Assembly: GCF_014203235.1 (NCBI RefSeq)
Contig: NZ_JACHIN010000008.1
Coordinates: forward strand, 238,563 to 302,562
From: Nonomuraea endophytica
GTDB taxonomy: Bacteria > Actinomycetota > Actinomycetes > Streptosporangiales > Streptosporangiaceae
Length of the DNA stretch: 64,000 bases
Direction: 5' to 3'
Below are positions 33,072 through 40,570 of the stretch, piece by piece (position 1 is the stretch's first letter; each line of letters starts with the position of its first letter). The notes under the pieces were generated by a model. It saw only the letters and a list, made by a program, of their open reading frames with translations, was not told the DNA's origin and made no database searches. The position numbers and the translations under genes are program-made.

Positions 33072-34117
33072 TCACCGACGTCCTGGTCTCGCCGCGCACC
33101 GTCCCGCTGCGCCGTCCGTGGGGCGCCGACGTGCCCTCCAACCACCTGCTCAAGGTCGAGGTACGGCTGGCCGACGGCCGCACCGGCACCGGGTTCTCGT
33201 GGACGCCGCAGATCGGGGCGCGAGCCGTACAGGCGCTGCTGGAGGACGAGGTGCGTGCCTTCGTCGTCGGCCGCGAGCCCAACCCCGGCGTGCTGTGGGA
33301 CCTGCTGTGGCGGCACCTGCGCGAGGCCGGCGGTGGCGGGCTGACCACGATCGCGATGGCCGGGGTCGACCTCGCGCTGTGGGACCTGCGCTGCGCCGGC
33401 GCGAGCCTGGCCGACGCGCTGGGCCGGCGGCGCGCGTCGGTACCCGTCTACGGCAGCGGCGTCAACATCCACTACAGCCTGGACGAGCTCGTCGCGCAGG
33501 CCGGGCGATGGAAGGCGGCCGGGTACCCGGCGGTCAAGGTCAAGGTGGGGCTGCCCTCGCTGGCCGAGGACGTGCGGCGGGTGGCGGCGGTGCGGGAGGT
33601 CGTCGGGCCGGACGTGCTGCTCATGGTCGACGCCAACCAGCGCTGGGACCTGCCGTCCGCGCGGCGGGCGATCGCGGCGCTGGTCGAGTTCGGGTTGTAC
33701 TGGGTGGAGGAGCCGCTGCCGGCCGACGACATCGGGGCGCAGGCCCGGCTGCGCGAGTCGGTGCCGGTGCCGATCGCGGTGGGCGAGAGCGCGTACACCG
33801 TTTACGACTTCCGCGACCTGCTGGTGGCCGGGGCCTGCGACATCGTGCAGCCGAACGTGGTGCGGGTGGGCGGGCTGACGCCGCTGCTGCGGATCGCGGA
33901 GCTGGCCCGGACCTTTGATGTCCCGACTTTTCCGCATCTGCTGCCGGAGGTGTCAGGGCAGGTGGCCATGGCGTTGCCGCTGCCGTGCATGGTCGAGGAG
34001 GTGGAGGACGCCTCGTTCGCGGCGCTGGGGGTGCTGGCGGAGCCGTACCCGGTGAAGATCGTGGACGGGGAGCTGAGCACGGCCGGGAACCCGGGGCTCG
34101 GCCTGATCTGGCGCTGA
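33068..34117 (+). CDS. Mandelate racemase/muconate-lactonizing enzyme-family protein (enolase superfamily)
   Basis: 349 residues from the GTG at 33068, overlapping the previous TGA. N-terminal capping domain then TIM barrel: KxK catalytic pair in VKVKVG near 158-163, metal ligands Asp in MVDANQ, Glu in WVEEPL and Glu in VGESAY, and the late His in FPHLLPEVSG. At the position of mandelate racemase Asp270 (MPDAMKIGG) this protein has Asn in QPNVVRVGG, so the His-Asp dyad is broken. Probably a sugar-acid dehydratase or racemase, but the altered dyad makes the reaction uncertain. Ends 2 nt from the convergent dehydrogenase gene. Confidence 0.85.
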   Translation: MITDVLVSPRTVPLRRPWGADVPSNHLLKVEVRLADGRTGTGFSWTPQIGARAVQALLEDEVRAFVVGREPNPGVLWDLLWRHLREAGGGGLTTIAMAGVDLALWDLRCAGASLADALGRRRASVPVYGSGVNIHYSLDELVAQAGRWKAAGYPAVKVKVGLPSLAEDVRRVAAVREVVGPDVLLMVDANQRWDLPSARRAIAALVEFGLYWVEEPLPADDIGAQARLRESVPVPIAVGESAYTVYDFRDLLVAGACDIVQPNVVRVGGLTPLLRIAELARTFDVPTFPHLLPEVSGQVAMALPLPCMVEEVEDASFAALGVLAEPYPVKIVDGELSTAGNPGLGLIWR

Positions 34118-34119
34118 GC

Positions 34120-34923
34120 TCACCAGGCTTCGCCCAGGGGTTTGATGCTGAACATGCCGCCCGCCCGGTCGTGGAGCGGTTCGGTGAGGTCGGGCTCGCC
34201 CTGGGCGGCGAGGATGGGGGCGGCGTAGGTCTCGGAGTCGTCGTGGGAGACGTAGCCGATGGCCTGGGCCTCCTCCAGTGACCACCAGCGGCGGGCGTTG
34301 TCGGAGACGCCCCACACCACGTGGTAGCCGGGCGCGGTCAGCGCGGCCTCGACCAGGCGGGTCAGGTCGTCCGGGGAGATCCAGGTGGCCAGGCCGCGGG
34401 TGTCGCCGGAGGCGTCGTTGCAGGTGCCGAGCCTGATCACGGTGACGTTCATGCCGAAGCGGTCGTGGTAGAGGCTGCCGAGGGCCTCCATGACGACCTT
34501 GCTGACGCCGTAGAAGGTGTCGGGGCGGGGGAAAGCGTAGTCGGGCAGGTCCTCGCCGGTGACGGGGCGGGTGTGGAATCCGGCGGCGTGGTGGCTGCCG
34601 ACCAGGACCACGTGCTCCACGCCTTCCTTTCTTGCCGCCTCCAGCAGGGCTTGGGTGCCGTTGACGTTGGCCTGGACGATGTCGGCCCACGGGTGCTCGC
34701 GGCTCTGGCCGCCCAGGTGCAGGACGGCGTCCACGCCCTTCATGGCCGCGGCCAGCGCGGGCTCGTCGTTGAGGTCGGCCTGCGTGAACTCCTCACCCGG
34801 ACCCAGCTCGCCGGGCGGCAGCGGGTGCAGGTCGGACAGGCGGACGGTCCTGGACGGGCGGGCGAGGCGGGGCCGGAGGAGGGTGCCGACCTTCCCGGCG
34901 GCCCCCGTGACGAGGATGCGCAT
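34120..34923 (-). CDS. Uronate dehydrogenase-like NAD-dependent oxidoreductase
   Basis: 267 residues from the ATG at 34923 (MRILVTGAAGKVGTLL; an upstream TTG adds six residues). Small SDR with Gly-rich TGAAGKVG, HLGGQSREHPW near 75, VGSHHAAGFH near 112 and FYGVSK near 137 carrying the catalytic Tyr and Lys. The 267-residue length and the lack of a sugar-nucleotide domain fit uronate dehydrogenase (Udh), which oxidises galacturonate or glucuronate to the aldarolactone. Divergent from the sugar ABC operon; with gudD, kdgD and the semialdehyde dehydrogenase nearby this would be the first step of the oxidative uronate pathway. Confidence 0.75.
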   Translation of the reverse strand: MRILVTGAAGKVGTLLRPRLARPSRTVRLSDLHPLPPGELGPGEEFTQADLNDEPALAAAMKGVDAVLHLGGQSREHPWADIVQANVNGTQALLEAARKEGVEHVVLVGSHHAAGFHTRPVTGEDLPDYAFPRPDTFYGVSKVVMEALGSLYHDRFGMNVTVIRLGTCNDASGDTRGLATWISPDDLTRLVEAALTAPGYHVVWGVSDNARRWWSLEEAQAIGYVSHDDSETYAAPILAAQGEPDLTEPLHDRAGGMFSIKPLGEAW

Positions 34924-34969
34924 GAGGACTGTTGTACACAAGTCTGATCGAAATTCACATCCTTGAATA

Positions 34970-35046
34970 TTGACCGTGACACAGGTGCGTCGTTACGTTC
35001 ACATGAACCAGCTCCACATTTGGAGAACACGTCCACATACGTGAAC
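34970..35046 (+). promoter_or_regulatory. Promoter and IclR-type operators of the sugar ABC operon
   Basis: A -35 TTGACC at 34970-34975 and -10 TACGTT at 34994-34999 are 18 nt apart. Overlapping or following them are GTTCACATGAAC (34997-35008), CTCCACATTTGGAG (35012-35025) and GTCCACATACGTGAAC (35031-35046). The last is the 16-bp element GTTCA-N6-TGGAC, here in reverse orientation, which recurs before the IclR gene and gudD. The layout fits repression by blocking RNA polymerase. Confidence 0.75.
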
Positions 35047-35059
35047 AGGAGGCGGTCTG

Positions 35060-36373
35060 ATGTCTCGCAACCTGATCGGGGCCGGCGTTGCCATGGCTCT
35101 GGCCGTAACAGTGGTGGGTTGTGGATCGTCATCGGGCTCCGGCGAGGGCGCGGACGCCCTCGAGGTCTGGATCCGTCAGGTGCCCAACTCCCCGTCGCAC
35201 AAGACCGCCCAGAAGTTCGTGGCGGAGTTCGAGAAGGCCAGCGGCGTCAAGACCAAGCTCGTCTCACTGTTCGACGACTTCGAGACGAAGCTCCAGCAGC
35301 AGGCCCAGGCCAAGGACCTGCCGGACGTGGTCATCAACGACACCGCCCGGCTGGGCAACATGCAGCACCAGGGCTGGCTGCGCGAGGTCGACAAGGCCAA
35401 GCTGGCCGGCCAGGACAAGGTCACCGAACTGGCGTGGAAGGCGGCCGCGGCGGGCGACGGCAAGCATTACGCGGCGCCGTTCTCCGCCCAGTCGTTCGCA
35501 CTGATCATCCGCAAGGACTGGCGCGAGAAGCTCAAGCTGGAACCTCCCAAGACCTGGGAAGACCTGGCCGCTCTGGCCAAGGCGTTCACCGAGAAGGACC
35601 CCGACGGCGACGGCACGGCCAACACCTACGGCTTCGTCGCCCCGGCCGGCACCAAGCGCGGCTACGCGTCCTGGTACGTCTCCTCGCTGATCTACGCCAA
35701 CGGCGGCGACTTCGTGAAGGCCAACGGCGGCGGCAAGTTCACCTCCAGCGTCAGCGACCCCAAGACGGTCGAGGCGGTCAAGTGGATGCAGGACCAGTTC
35801 TGCGTCGCCAAGACCGTCAATCCCGGCGCGGTCAGCAACGACACCACCGTCACCCACACGGTGTTCGAGAAGGGCCAGGGCGGCATCTACCTGGTCGGCC
35901 CGTACGTCCTCGCCCGCTTCGTCAAGAGCGTGGGCGATGACAAGATCGAGGTCGTCCAGGTGCCCAAGGGCCCGTCCGGCGGGCCCGGCACCCTCGGCGA
36001 GGGCGAGAACGTCTACCTGATGGCCGGCTCCAAGATGGAGCCCGCGCAGCAGAAGTTCGCCGAGTACGCCATCTCCCTCGCCGGCCAGAAGATCGGCATG
36101 AACGGCGACAACGAGGGACCGATCGTCCGCCTGCCCGTCAACCAGGAGGTGGACCTGGCCGCCGAGCGCAAGGACCCGCGCTGGAAGGTCTTCGCCGACG
36201 CCTACCCGAGCGCCGTCTACACGCCGCCGGTGCCCGACTGGACGCCGTTCCGCCAGAAGGCCGCCGACGCCATCAACGCCGCCTGGGCCGACTGCGGCAA
36301 GGACGTCAAGGCGACGCTGGACGAGCTCAACACCACGTTCACCACGGAACTGACGACCCAGAAAGCGTCATGA
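35060..36373 (+). CDS. ABC transporter sugar-binding lipoprotein (family 1 SBP)
   Basis: 437 residues after AACAGGAGG. Lipoprotein signal with lipobox VVGC (Cys21), then a family 1 carbohydrate-binding fold: LEVWIRQVP opening, LPDVVINDTARLGNM near 95, LPKTWEDL-like PPKTWEDLAALAKAF near 165, and VFEKGQGGIYLVGPYVL near 270. An Asp-rich loop DPDGDGT near 182 may bind calcium. First gene of the transporter operon; permeases follow with 4-nt overlaps. Context predicts a uronate, oligouronide or other pectin- or glucuronate-derived ligand. Confidence 0.9.
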   Translation: MSRNLIGAGVAMALAVTVVGCGSSSGSGEGADALEVWIRQVPNSPSHKTAQKFVAEFEKASGVKTKLVSLFDDFETKLQQQAQAKDLPDVVINDTARLGNMQHQGWLREVDKAKLAGQDKVTELAWKAAAAGDGKHYAAPFSAQSFALIIRKDWREKLKLEPPKTWEDLAALAKAFTEKDPDGDGTANTYGFVAPAGTKRGYASWYVSSLIYANGGDFVKANGGGKFTSSVSDPKTVEAVKWMQDQFCVAKTVNPGAVSNDTTVTHTVFEKGQGGIYLVGPYVLARFVKSVGDDKIEVVQVPKGPSGGPGTLGEGENVYLMAGSKMEPAQQKFAEYAISLAGQKIGMNGDNEGPIVRLPVNQEVDLAAERKDPRWKVFADAYPSAVYTPPVPDWTPFRQKAADAINAAWADCGKDVKATLDELNTTFTTELTTQKAS

Positions 36374-37296
36374 CCACCACGTTGTCGCCCCCGCGCAGGG
36401 GGACCGAGCCGCGCCGCCGCCACAAGCGGGTCCGGCGGCGCGGCGCGCTGGTCCCCTGGTTGTTCCTCGCTCCGGCTCTGCTGCTGTTCCTGTACTTCAA
36501 GTTCATCCCGATCTTCGTGATGATGAAGGACAGCTTCTTCGAGGTCCGGCCCTTCCTCGGCAACCGCTGGGTCGGGCTGGAGAACTACGAGAACGCCCTC
36601 ACCGACAGCGCCTTCACCTCGGCCATGTGGCACAGCGCGGTGCTGGCCCTCCTGACCACGGTCGGCTCGATCGTGCTCGGGCTGGTGCTGGCCCTGCTGG
36701 TCGAGGGTCCGGCCCGGTATCTATGGTTCGTCAGGACCGCGGCGTTCCTGCCGGTCGTGACCACGATCGCGGCGGTCGCCGAGGTCTGGCGGATCATGTA
36801 CCACCCGGGCCCCGACGGCCTGCTCAACACTGTGGCCGGCTGGGTGGGCATCGGCCCGCTGTCGTTCCTGTCCAGCGAGGACAGCTCGCTCTGGTCGATC
36901 ATGGTGATGATGATCTGGCGCGGCGCGCCGTACGACATGATGATCTTCGTCGCGGGGCTGGTCGGCGTGGACCGCACGCTCTACGAGGCGGCGGCCGTGG
37001 ACGGCGCGACCGTGTGGCAGCGGTTCTGGCGGGTGACGCTGCCCGCGCTGCGGCCGGTCTTCTGGATCCTGTTCACGCTGGCGGCCATCCGCGGGCTGCG
37101 CGTCTTCGTCGAGGTCTACGTGCTGACGAACGGCGGGCCGAACGGCTCGTCCGAGGTGCTCATGACGCTGATCTACAAGGAAGGTCTGCAGAACAACCGC
37201 TTCGGGCTCGCCTCGGCCGCCTCCGTCGTGCTGTTCCTGGCGACGTTGCTGCTGACGGTGATCGTCCAGGTGCTGCGCAGGAGGCAGGCGCGATGA
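36370..37296 (+). CDS. ABC transporter permease, MalF/UgpA type
   Basis: 308 residues; ATG overlaps the binding-protein stop (ATGA). Basic N-terminus (RRGTEPRRRHKRVRRRG) then six membrane helices; the EAA loop YEAAAVDGATVWQRFWRVTLPAL near 204-226 contacts the ATPase. Partner of the next permease. No ATPase gene is present in the operon, so the pair likely uses a shared MsiK-type ATPase encoded elsewhere, the rule in actinomycete sugar importers. Confidence 0.92.
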   Translation: MTTTLSPPRRGTEPRRRHKRVRRRGALVPWLFLAPALLLFLYFKFIPIFVMMKDSFFEVRPFLGNRWVGLENYENALTDSAFTSAMWHSAVLALLTTVGSIVLGLVLALLVEGPARYLWFVRTAAFLPVVTTIAAVAEVWRIMYHPGPDGLLNTVAGWVGIGPLSFLSSEDSSLWSIMVMMIWRGAPYDMMIFVAGLVGVDRTLYEAAAVDGATVWQRFWRVTLPALRPVFWILFTLAAIRGLRVFVEVYVLTNGGPNGSSEVLMTLIYKEGLQNNRFGLASAASVVLFLATLLLTVIVQVLRRRQAR

Positions 37297-38150
37297 GGTT
37301 CGACAGCACACTCGGCCTGGAGAGCAAGCGCGGGCCGCTCGCGGTCACGCTCAAGACCATCCTGTACGCCGCCATCGTCATCGTCTTCCTCGGGCCACTC
37401 GTCGGCCTGCTGATCAACGCCTTCGGCGCGGTGCCCGACCCGACCCGTTTCTCCCTGCCCGACAGCTTCTCCCTGGACAACTTCATCCAGGCGGGCAACC
37501 GCAAGGTCTTCCTCTACCTGCTGAACTCTTTCGTGGTCGTCGGGTTCGGGCTGCTGCTGCAGATGATCGTGAGCGTTTTCGCCGCTTATGCGCTGGCCCG
37601 CAAGAAGTTCCGCGGGATGACGGTCGTGCTGCTGCTCATGCTGGTCACGATGATGATCCCGGAAGAGGTCATCATCCTGCCGCTGTCGGCGGTGCTCGGC
37701 GAACTGCCGCTCATCGGTACCCGCCTCATCGGCACCTACGCCGGGATGATCCTGCCCATCGGCGCCTGGGGCTTCTCCATCCTGGTCATGACCGAGTTCA
37801 TGAAGGAGGTCCCGGTCGAGCTGGAGGAGGCGGCCAGGATCGACGGCGCGGGCGAGATGCGGACGTTCTTCACGATCATCCTGCCGCTGTGCCGTCCCGC
37901 GATCGGCGTGATCGGGGTGTTCGGCTTCACCATGATCTGGGACCAGTACGTGCTGCCGCTGATCGTGGCCACGGACTCCGACCAGTGGACCCTGCCCATC
38001 GCCCTGCGCTCGCTGCGTTCCGACGAGGAGGTCGGGATCGGTGTGCTGCTGGCCGCTTCGCTGCTGGCACTGCTTCCGTCGATCATCGCGTTCCTGGCGT
38101 TCCAGCGGCAGTTCATGCGCGGTCTGACCAGCGGCGCCATCAAGGGTTAA
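37293..38150 (+). CDS. ABC transporter permease, MalG/UgpE type
   Basis: 285 residues from the ATG at 37293, overlapping the previous stop by 4 nt. Six membrane helices and the EAA motif LEEAARIDGAGEMRTFF near 180. Completes the importer with the binding protein and first permease. The stop is 2 nt before a 16-bp operator-like palindrome that leads into the IclR gene, so the regulator has its own promoter in addition to read-through. Confidence 0.92.
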   Translation: MRFDSTLGLESKRGPLAVTLKTILYAAIVIVFLGPLVGLLINAFGAVPDPTRFSLPDSFSLDNFIQAGNRKVFLYLLNSFVVVGFGLLLQMIVSVFAAYALARKKFRGMTVVLLLMLVTMMIPEEVIILPLSAVLGELPLIGTRLIGTYAGMILPIGAWGFSILVMTEFMKEVPVELEEAARIDGAGEMRTFFTIILPLCRPAIGVIGVFGFTMIWDQYVLPLIVATDSDQWTLPIALRSLRSDEEVGIGVLLAASLLALLPSIIAFLAFQRQFMRGLTSGAIKG

Positions 38151-38152
38151 GT

Positions 38153-38168
38153 GTCCATGTATATGAAC
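38153..38168. promoter_or_regulatory. IclR-type operator before the IclR gene
   Basis: GTCCATGTATATGAAC. Reverse complement GTTCATATACATGGAC matches the elements at 35031-35046 and 45291-45306 at all ten outer positions (GTTCA and TGGAC) and the central TA. It lies 34 nt before the IclR start, suited to autoregulation. Confidence 0.75.
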
Positions 38169-38202
38169 GCCATCCAATATCCTGGACCCTATGGAGTCCT
38201 CG

Positions 38203-38952
38203 ATGGTCAAGTCAGCCGAGCGAACGGTTCGCATCCTGGAGACGCTCGCCGCGTCCCCGGACCGCCTCTCCCTGTCGGAACTGCAGACGCAGACCGGCTT
38301 CCCCCGCAGCAGCCTGCACGCGCTCATGCGCACCCTGGTCGAGCTGAAGTGGGTGGAGACGGACGGCGCCAAATCGGCCTTCGGCATCGGGCCGCATGCC
38401 CTGCTCACGGGGACGGCGTACCTGGACAAGGACCAGGCCCTTCCCTTCGCGCTGGAGACACTGGACAACCTGCGCGACGAGATCGGGCACACCGTGCACT
38501 TCGCCCGGCGCGACGGCGCGCACGTGCTCTACCTGGCGACGCGCGAAGGCCGCAGGACACACCGCGTGATACCGCGCGTCGGCCGCCGGCTGCCCGCCCA
38601 CGTGACCGCGCTCGGCCAGGCGCTGCTCGCCCAGCTGACCTACGACGAGGTCACCGACCTGCTGCCCGACGAACTGGTCGGCTACACGCCGCACACGCTG
38701 ACCGAGCACGGGAAGCTGGCCAAGGAGCTGGAGCAGGTCCGCACACGTGGATGGGCGCTCGAAAGCGAGCAAGGGACCCCTGGTGTGAAGTGCGTCGCGG
38801 TCGCGGTCGACTACCGCATCCCCGCGACCGATGCCATCAGCTGCTCGATGCCCGCCGACCTGGACGACGACAAGCTCGACAAGGTCATTGACGCCGTGAT
38901 CCGGCACACACGCAAACTGATTGCCACCCTGCGCAGGGAGGGCATTCGCTAG
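38203..38952 (+). CDS. IclR-family transcriptional regulator of the uronate/aldarate genes
   Basis: 249 residues from the ATG at 38203, which has GGAG six bases upstream; an ATG four codons earlier is the alternative. N-terminal winged helix (VKSAERTVRILETLA; SLSELQTQTGFPRSSLHALM recognition region) and a C-terminal IclR effector domain (GHTVHFARRDGAHVLYLATREG; LPAHVTALGQALLA near 125; GVKCVAVAVDY near 200). It sits between the importer and kdgD. KdgR-type IclR proteins control uronate degradation in other bacteria. The 16-bp palindrome shared by three promoters in this region is the probable binding site. Confidence 0.9.
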   Translation: MVKSAERTVRILETLAASPDRLSLSELQTQTGFPRSSLHALMRTLVELKWVETDGAKSAFGIGPHALLTGTAYLDKDQALPFALETLDNLRDEIGHTVHFARRDGAHVLYLATREGRRTHRVIPRVGRRLPAHVTALGQALLAQLTYDEVTDLLPDELVGYTPHTLTEHGKLAKELEQVRTRGWALESEQGTPGVKCVAVAVDYRIPATDAISCSMPADLDDDKLDKVIDAVIRHTRKLIATLRREGIR

Positions 38953-38964
38953 AAAGGACCGTAC

Positions 38965-39864
38965 ATGCGTCTTGATGGTGTTCTCTTCTTCCCGGTGACC
39001 CCCTTCGGAGCCGACGGCGACGTGGCGGAGACGGTGCTCGCCGAGCACGTCGCGCGCGGGGTCGCGGCCGGGGCGGGAGGAGTGTTCACCGCGTGCGGCA
39101 CCGGCGAGTTCAACGCGCTGGACCTGGCCGACTACACGCGGGTCGTCAAGACGAGCGTCGCGGCGACGGCGGGCAACGTGCCCGTCTTCTCCGGCGCGGG
39201 CGGCGTCTCCGGACGCGCCTACGCGCGGGCCGCCGCCGAGAGCGGCGCCGACGGGCTGCTGCTCTTCCCGCCCTACCTCGTCTCCTCCCCCACCCAGGGT
39301 CTTGTCCGGTACGTCAAGGACGTGGCGGCCGAGACCGAACTCCCGCTGATCGTTTACCAGCGTGGCAACGCTCGGTTCACGCCTGAGGCGGTGGCTGAGC
39401 TGGCTGAGCTGCCCAACGTGATCGGGTTCAAGGACGGGCTCGGGGACCTTGATCTGCTTCAGCGGATCATCCTTACCGTTCGGCAGGCCAGCGATCGGGA
39501 GTTCACGTTCTTCAACGGGATGCCTACTGCTGAGCTGACCGTGCCTGCTTATCGGGGGCTTGGGGTGACTTTGTACTCCAGTGCGGTGTTCGCCTTCGCG
39601 CCCGAGATCGCCCTTGCCTTCTACAAGGCTGTGACCGGTGGGGATGAGGAGCTTACCCGGGCTCTGCTCACCCGGTTCTATCTGCCGTTGGTGCGGCTGC
39701 GGGATGTTCAGGCTGGGTATGCGGTTTCGCTGGTCAAGGCCGGGGTTCGGCTGCGGGGGCTGGATGTGGGGGGTGTTCGGCTGCCGCTGCTCGATCCTGC
39801 GGCTGAGCATGTGGCGAAGCTTGAGCGGATCATCGCGGCTGGGTTGGAACTGGCCGGAGCCTGA
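38965..39864 (+). CDS. kdgD: 5-dehydro-4-deoxyglucarate dehydratase
   Basis: 299 residues; GAAAGGA before the ATG. DapA-superfamily barrel with KdgD-specific segments: LFFPVTPFGADGD at 7-19, ACGTGEFNAL at 43-52 (in place of GTTGE), YQRGNARFTP at 131-140 with Tyr131, and the Schiff-base Lys156 in IGFKDGLGDLD. It decarboxylates and dehydrates 5-keto-4-deoxyglucarate to alpha-ketoglutarate semialdehyde. It directly follows the regulator, and the enzymes before (gudD) and after (semialdehyde dehydrogenase) are 5-7 kb downstream. A strong hairpin begins 63 nt after the stop. Confidence 0.93.
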   Translation: MRLDGVLFFPVTPFGADGDVAETVLAEHVARGVAAGAGGVFTACGTGEFNALDLADYTRVVKTSVAATAGNVPVFSGAGGVSGRAYARAAAESGADGLLLFPPYLVSSPTQGLVRYVKDVAAETELPLIVYQRGNARFTPEAVAELAELPNVIGFKDGLGDLDLLQRIILTVRQASDREFTFFNGMPTAELTVPAYRGLGVTLYSSAVFAFAPEIALAFYKAVTGGDEELTRALLTRFYLPLVRLRDVQAGYAVSLVKAGVRLRGLDVGGVRLPLLDPAAEHVAKLERIIAAGLELAGA

Positions 39865-40400
39865 GGCTGCTGCGGGCGCTTTGCCGCGTGGCCTCCGCGT
39901 TTGACCGGCACTCCTCGCAGCGCTGCCGGCCGCCGCGCACGCGGCGGCCTTTGCGCTGATGACCGGCGTTGCCGGTCGACGCGCTCGCTGTGGTTTGCGC
40001 GCCGTTGACCTGCGCCCCCGCGGCGCTGTCGGCGCCGTGCTCGCGGCGGCCTTCGCGCTGTTGGCCCGCGTGATCGCCGCGGCTCCGCGCAGTGACCGAT
40101 CCGCCCACGGCGGTGTCGGTCGCCACGCTCGCTGCCGATTTCGCGCCGTTGACCTGCGCCCCCGCGGCATTGTCGGCCGCCGCGCACGCGGCGGCCTTGG
40201 CGCTGCCGGGTCCGCCTGATCGTGGCGGCTTTTGCGCTGTTGACCGAACGGCTCCCCGCGTGTGGTGGGAGGCGCGCTCGCGGGATCTCTTGAGCGGCGG
40301 GCCCTGGGGGCTTTGGGCGGCGCGCTCGCGGGACCTGGCAACCGCGAGCGCGCGGAGCCAGAGGGTTCAGCGGCCGCCGCCGGGCTGAAACAGGCCCGAC
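39865..40400. repeat. Intergenic degenerate repeats (144-bp period) with duplicated terminator-like hairpin
   Basis: No gene is supported in this 540-nt stretch. GCCGTTGACCTGCGCCCCCG occurs at 40001 and 40145, a 144-bp spacing, inside a longer degenerate repeat. The hairpin with arms GGCCGCCGC and GCGGCGGCC around loop GCAC occurs at 39928-39949 (followed by TTT) and identically at 40175-40196 (followed by TTGG). A degenerate third copy lies near 40045-40065. Open frames here are Ala/Arg-rich and change with the repeats, so they look non-coding. Confidence 0.75.
39928..39952 (+). terminator. Likely transcription terminator after kdgD
   Basis: Perfect 9-bp stem GGCCGCCGC/GCGGCGGCC with 4-nt loop GCAC and a short TTT tail, 63 nt after the kdgD stop. 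The stem is wholly G-C; the T run is short, as usual in high-GC actinobacteria. Confidence 0.6.
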
Positions 40401-40405
40401 GGCGG

Positions 40406-40570
40406 ATGGTTCACACGCGCAGGGTTCACACGCGCAGGGTTCACACGCGCAGGGTTCACACGCGCAGGGTTCACACGCGCAGGGTTCACACGCGCAGGGT
40501 TCACACGCGCTTGGTTCACACGCGCAGGGTTCACACGCGCAGGGTTCACACGCGCTTGGTTCAGACGCGC
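40406..40570. repeat. Eleven tandem 15-bp repeats that duplicate the dioxygenase stop codon
   Basis: Eleven consecutive units of consensus AGGGTTCACACGCGC; variants begin AT or TT, and the last unit has GTTCAGAC. On the minus strand each unit reads, in the frame of the dioxygenase gene, ACC-CTG-CGC-GTG-TGA (AAG for CTG after two of the units). The last unit contains the true end of the gene (CGC-GTC-TGA at 40561-40569). The array therefore appends ten more in-frame TGA codons, each preceded by Arg-Val codons. There are no spacers, so it is not CRISPR. Confidence 0.92.

Noticed and set aside
40406..40570. CRISPR array
   Set aside because: Units are directly adjacent, 15 bp long, with no spacers and no cas genes nearby.
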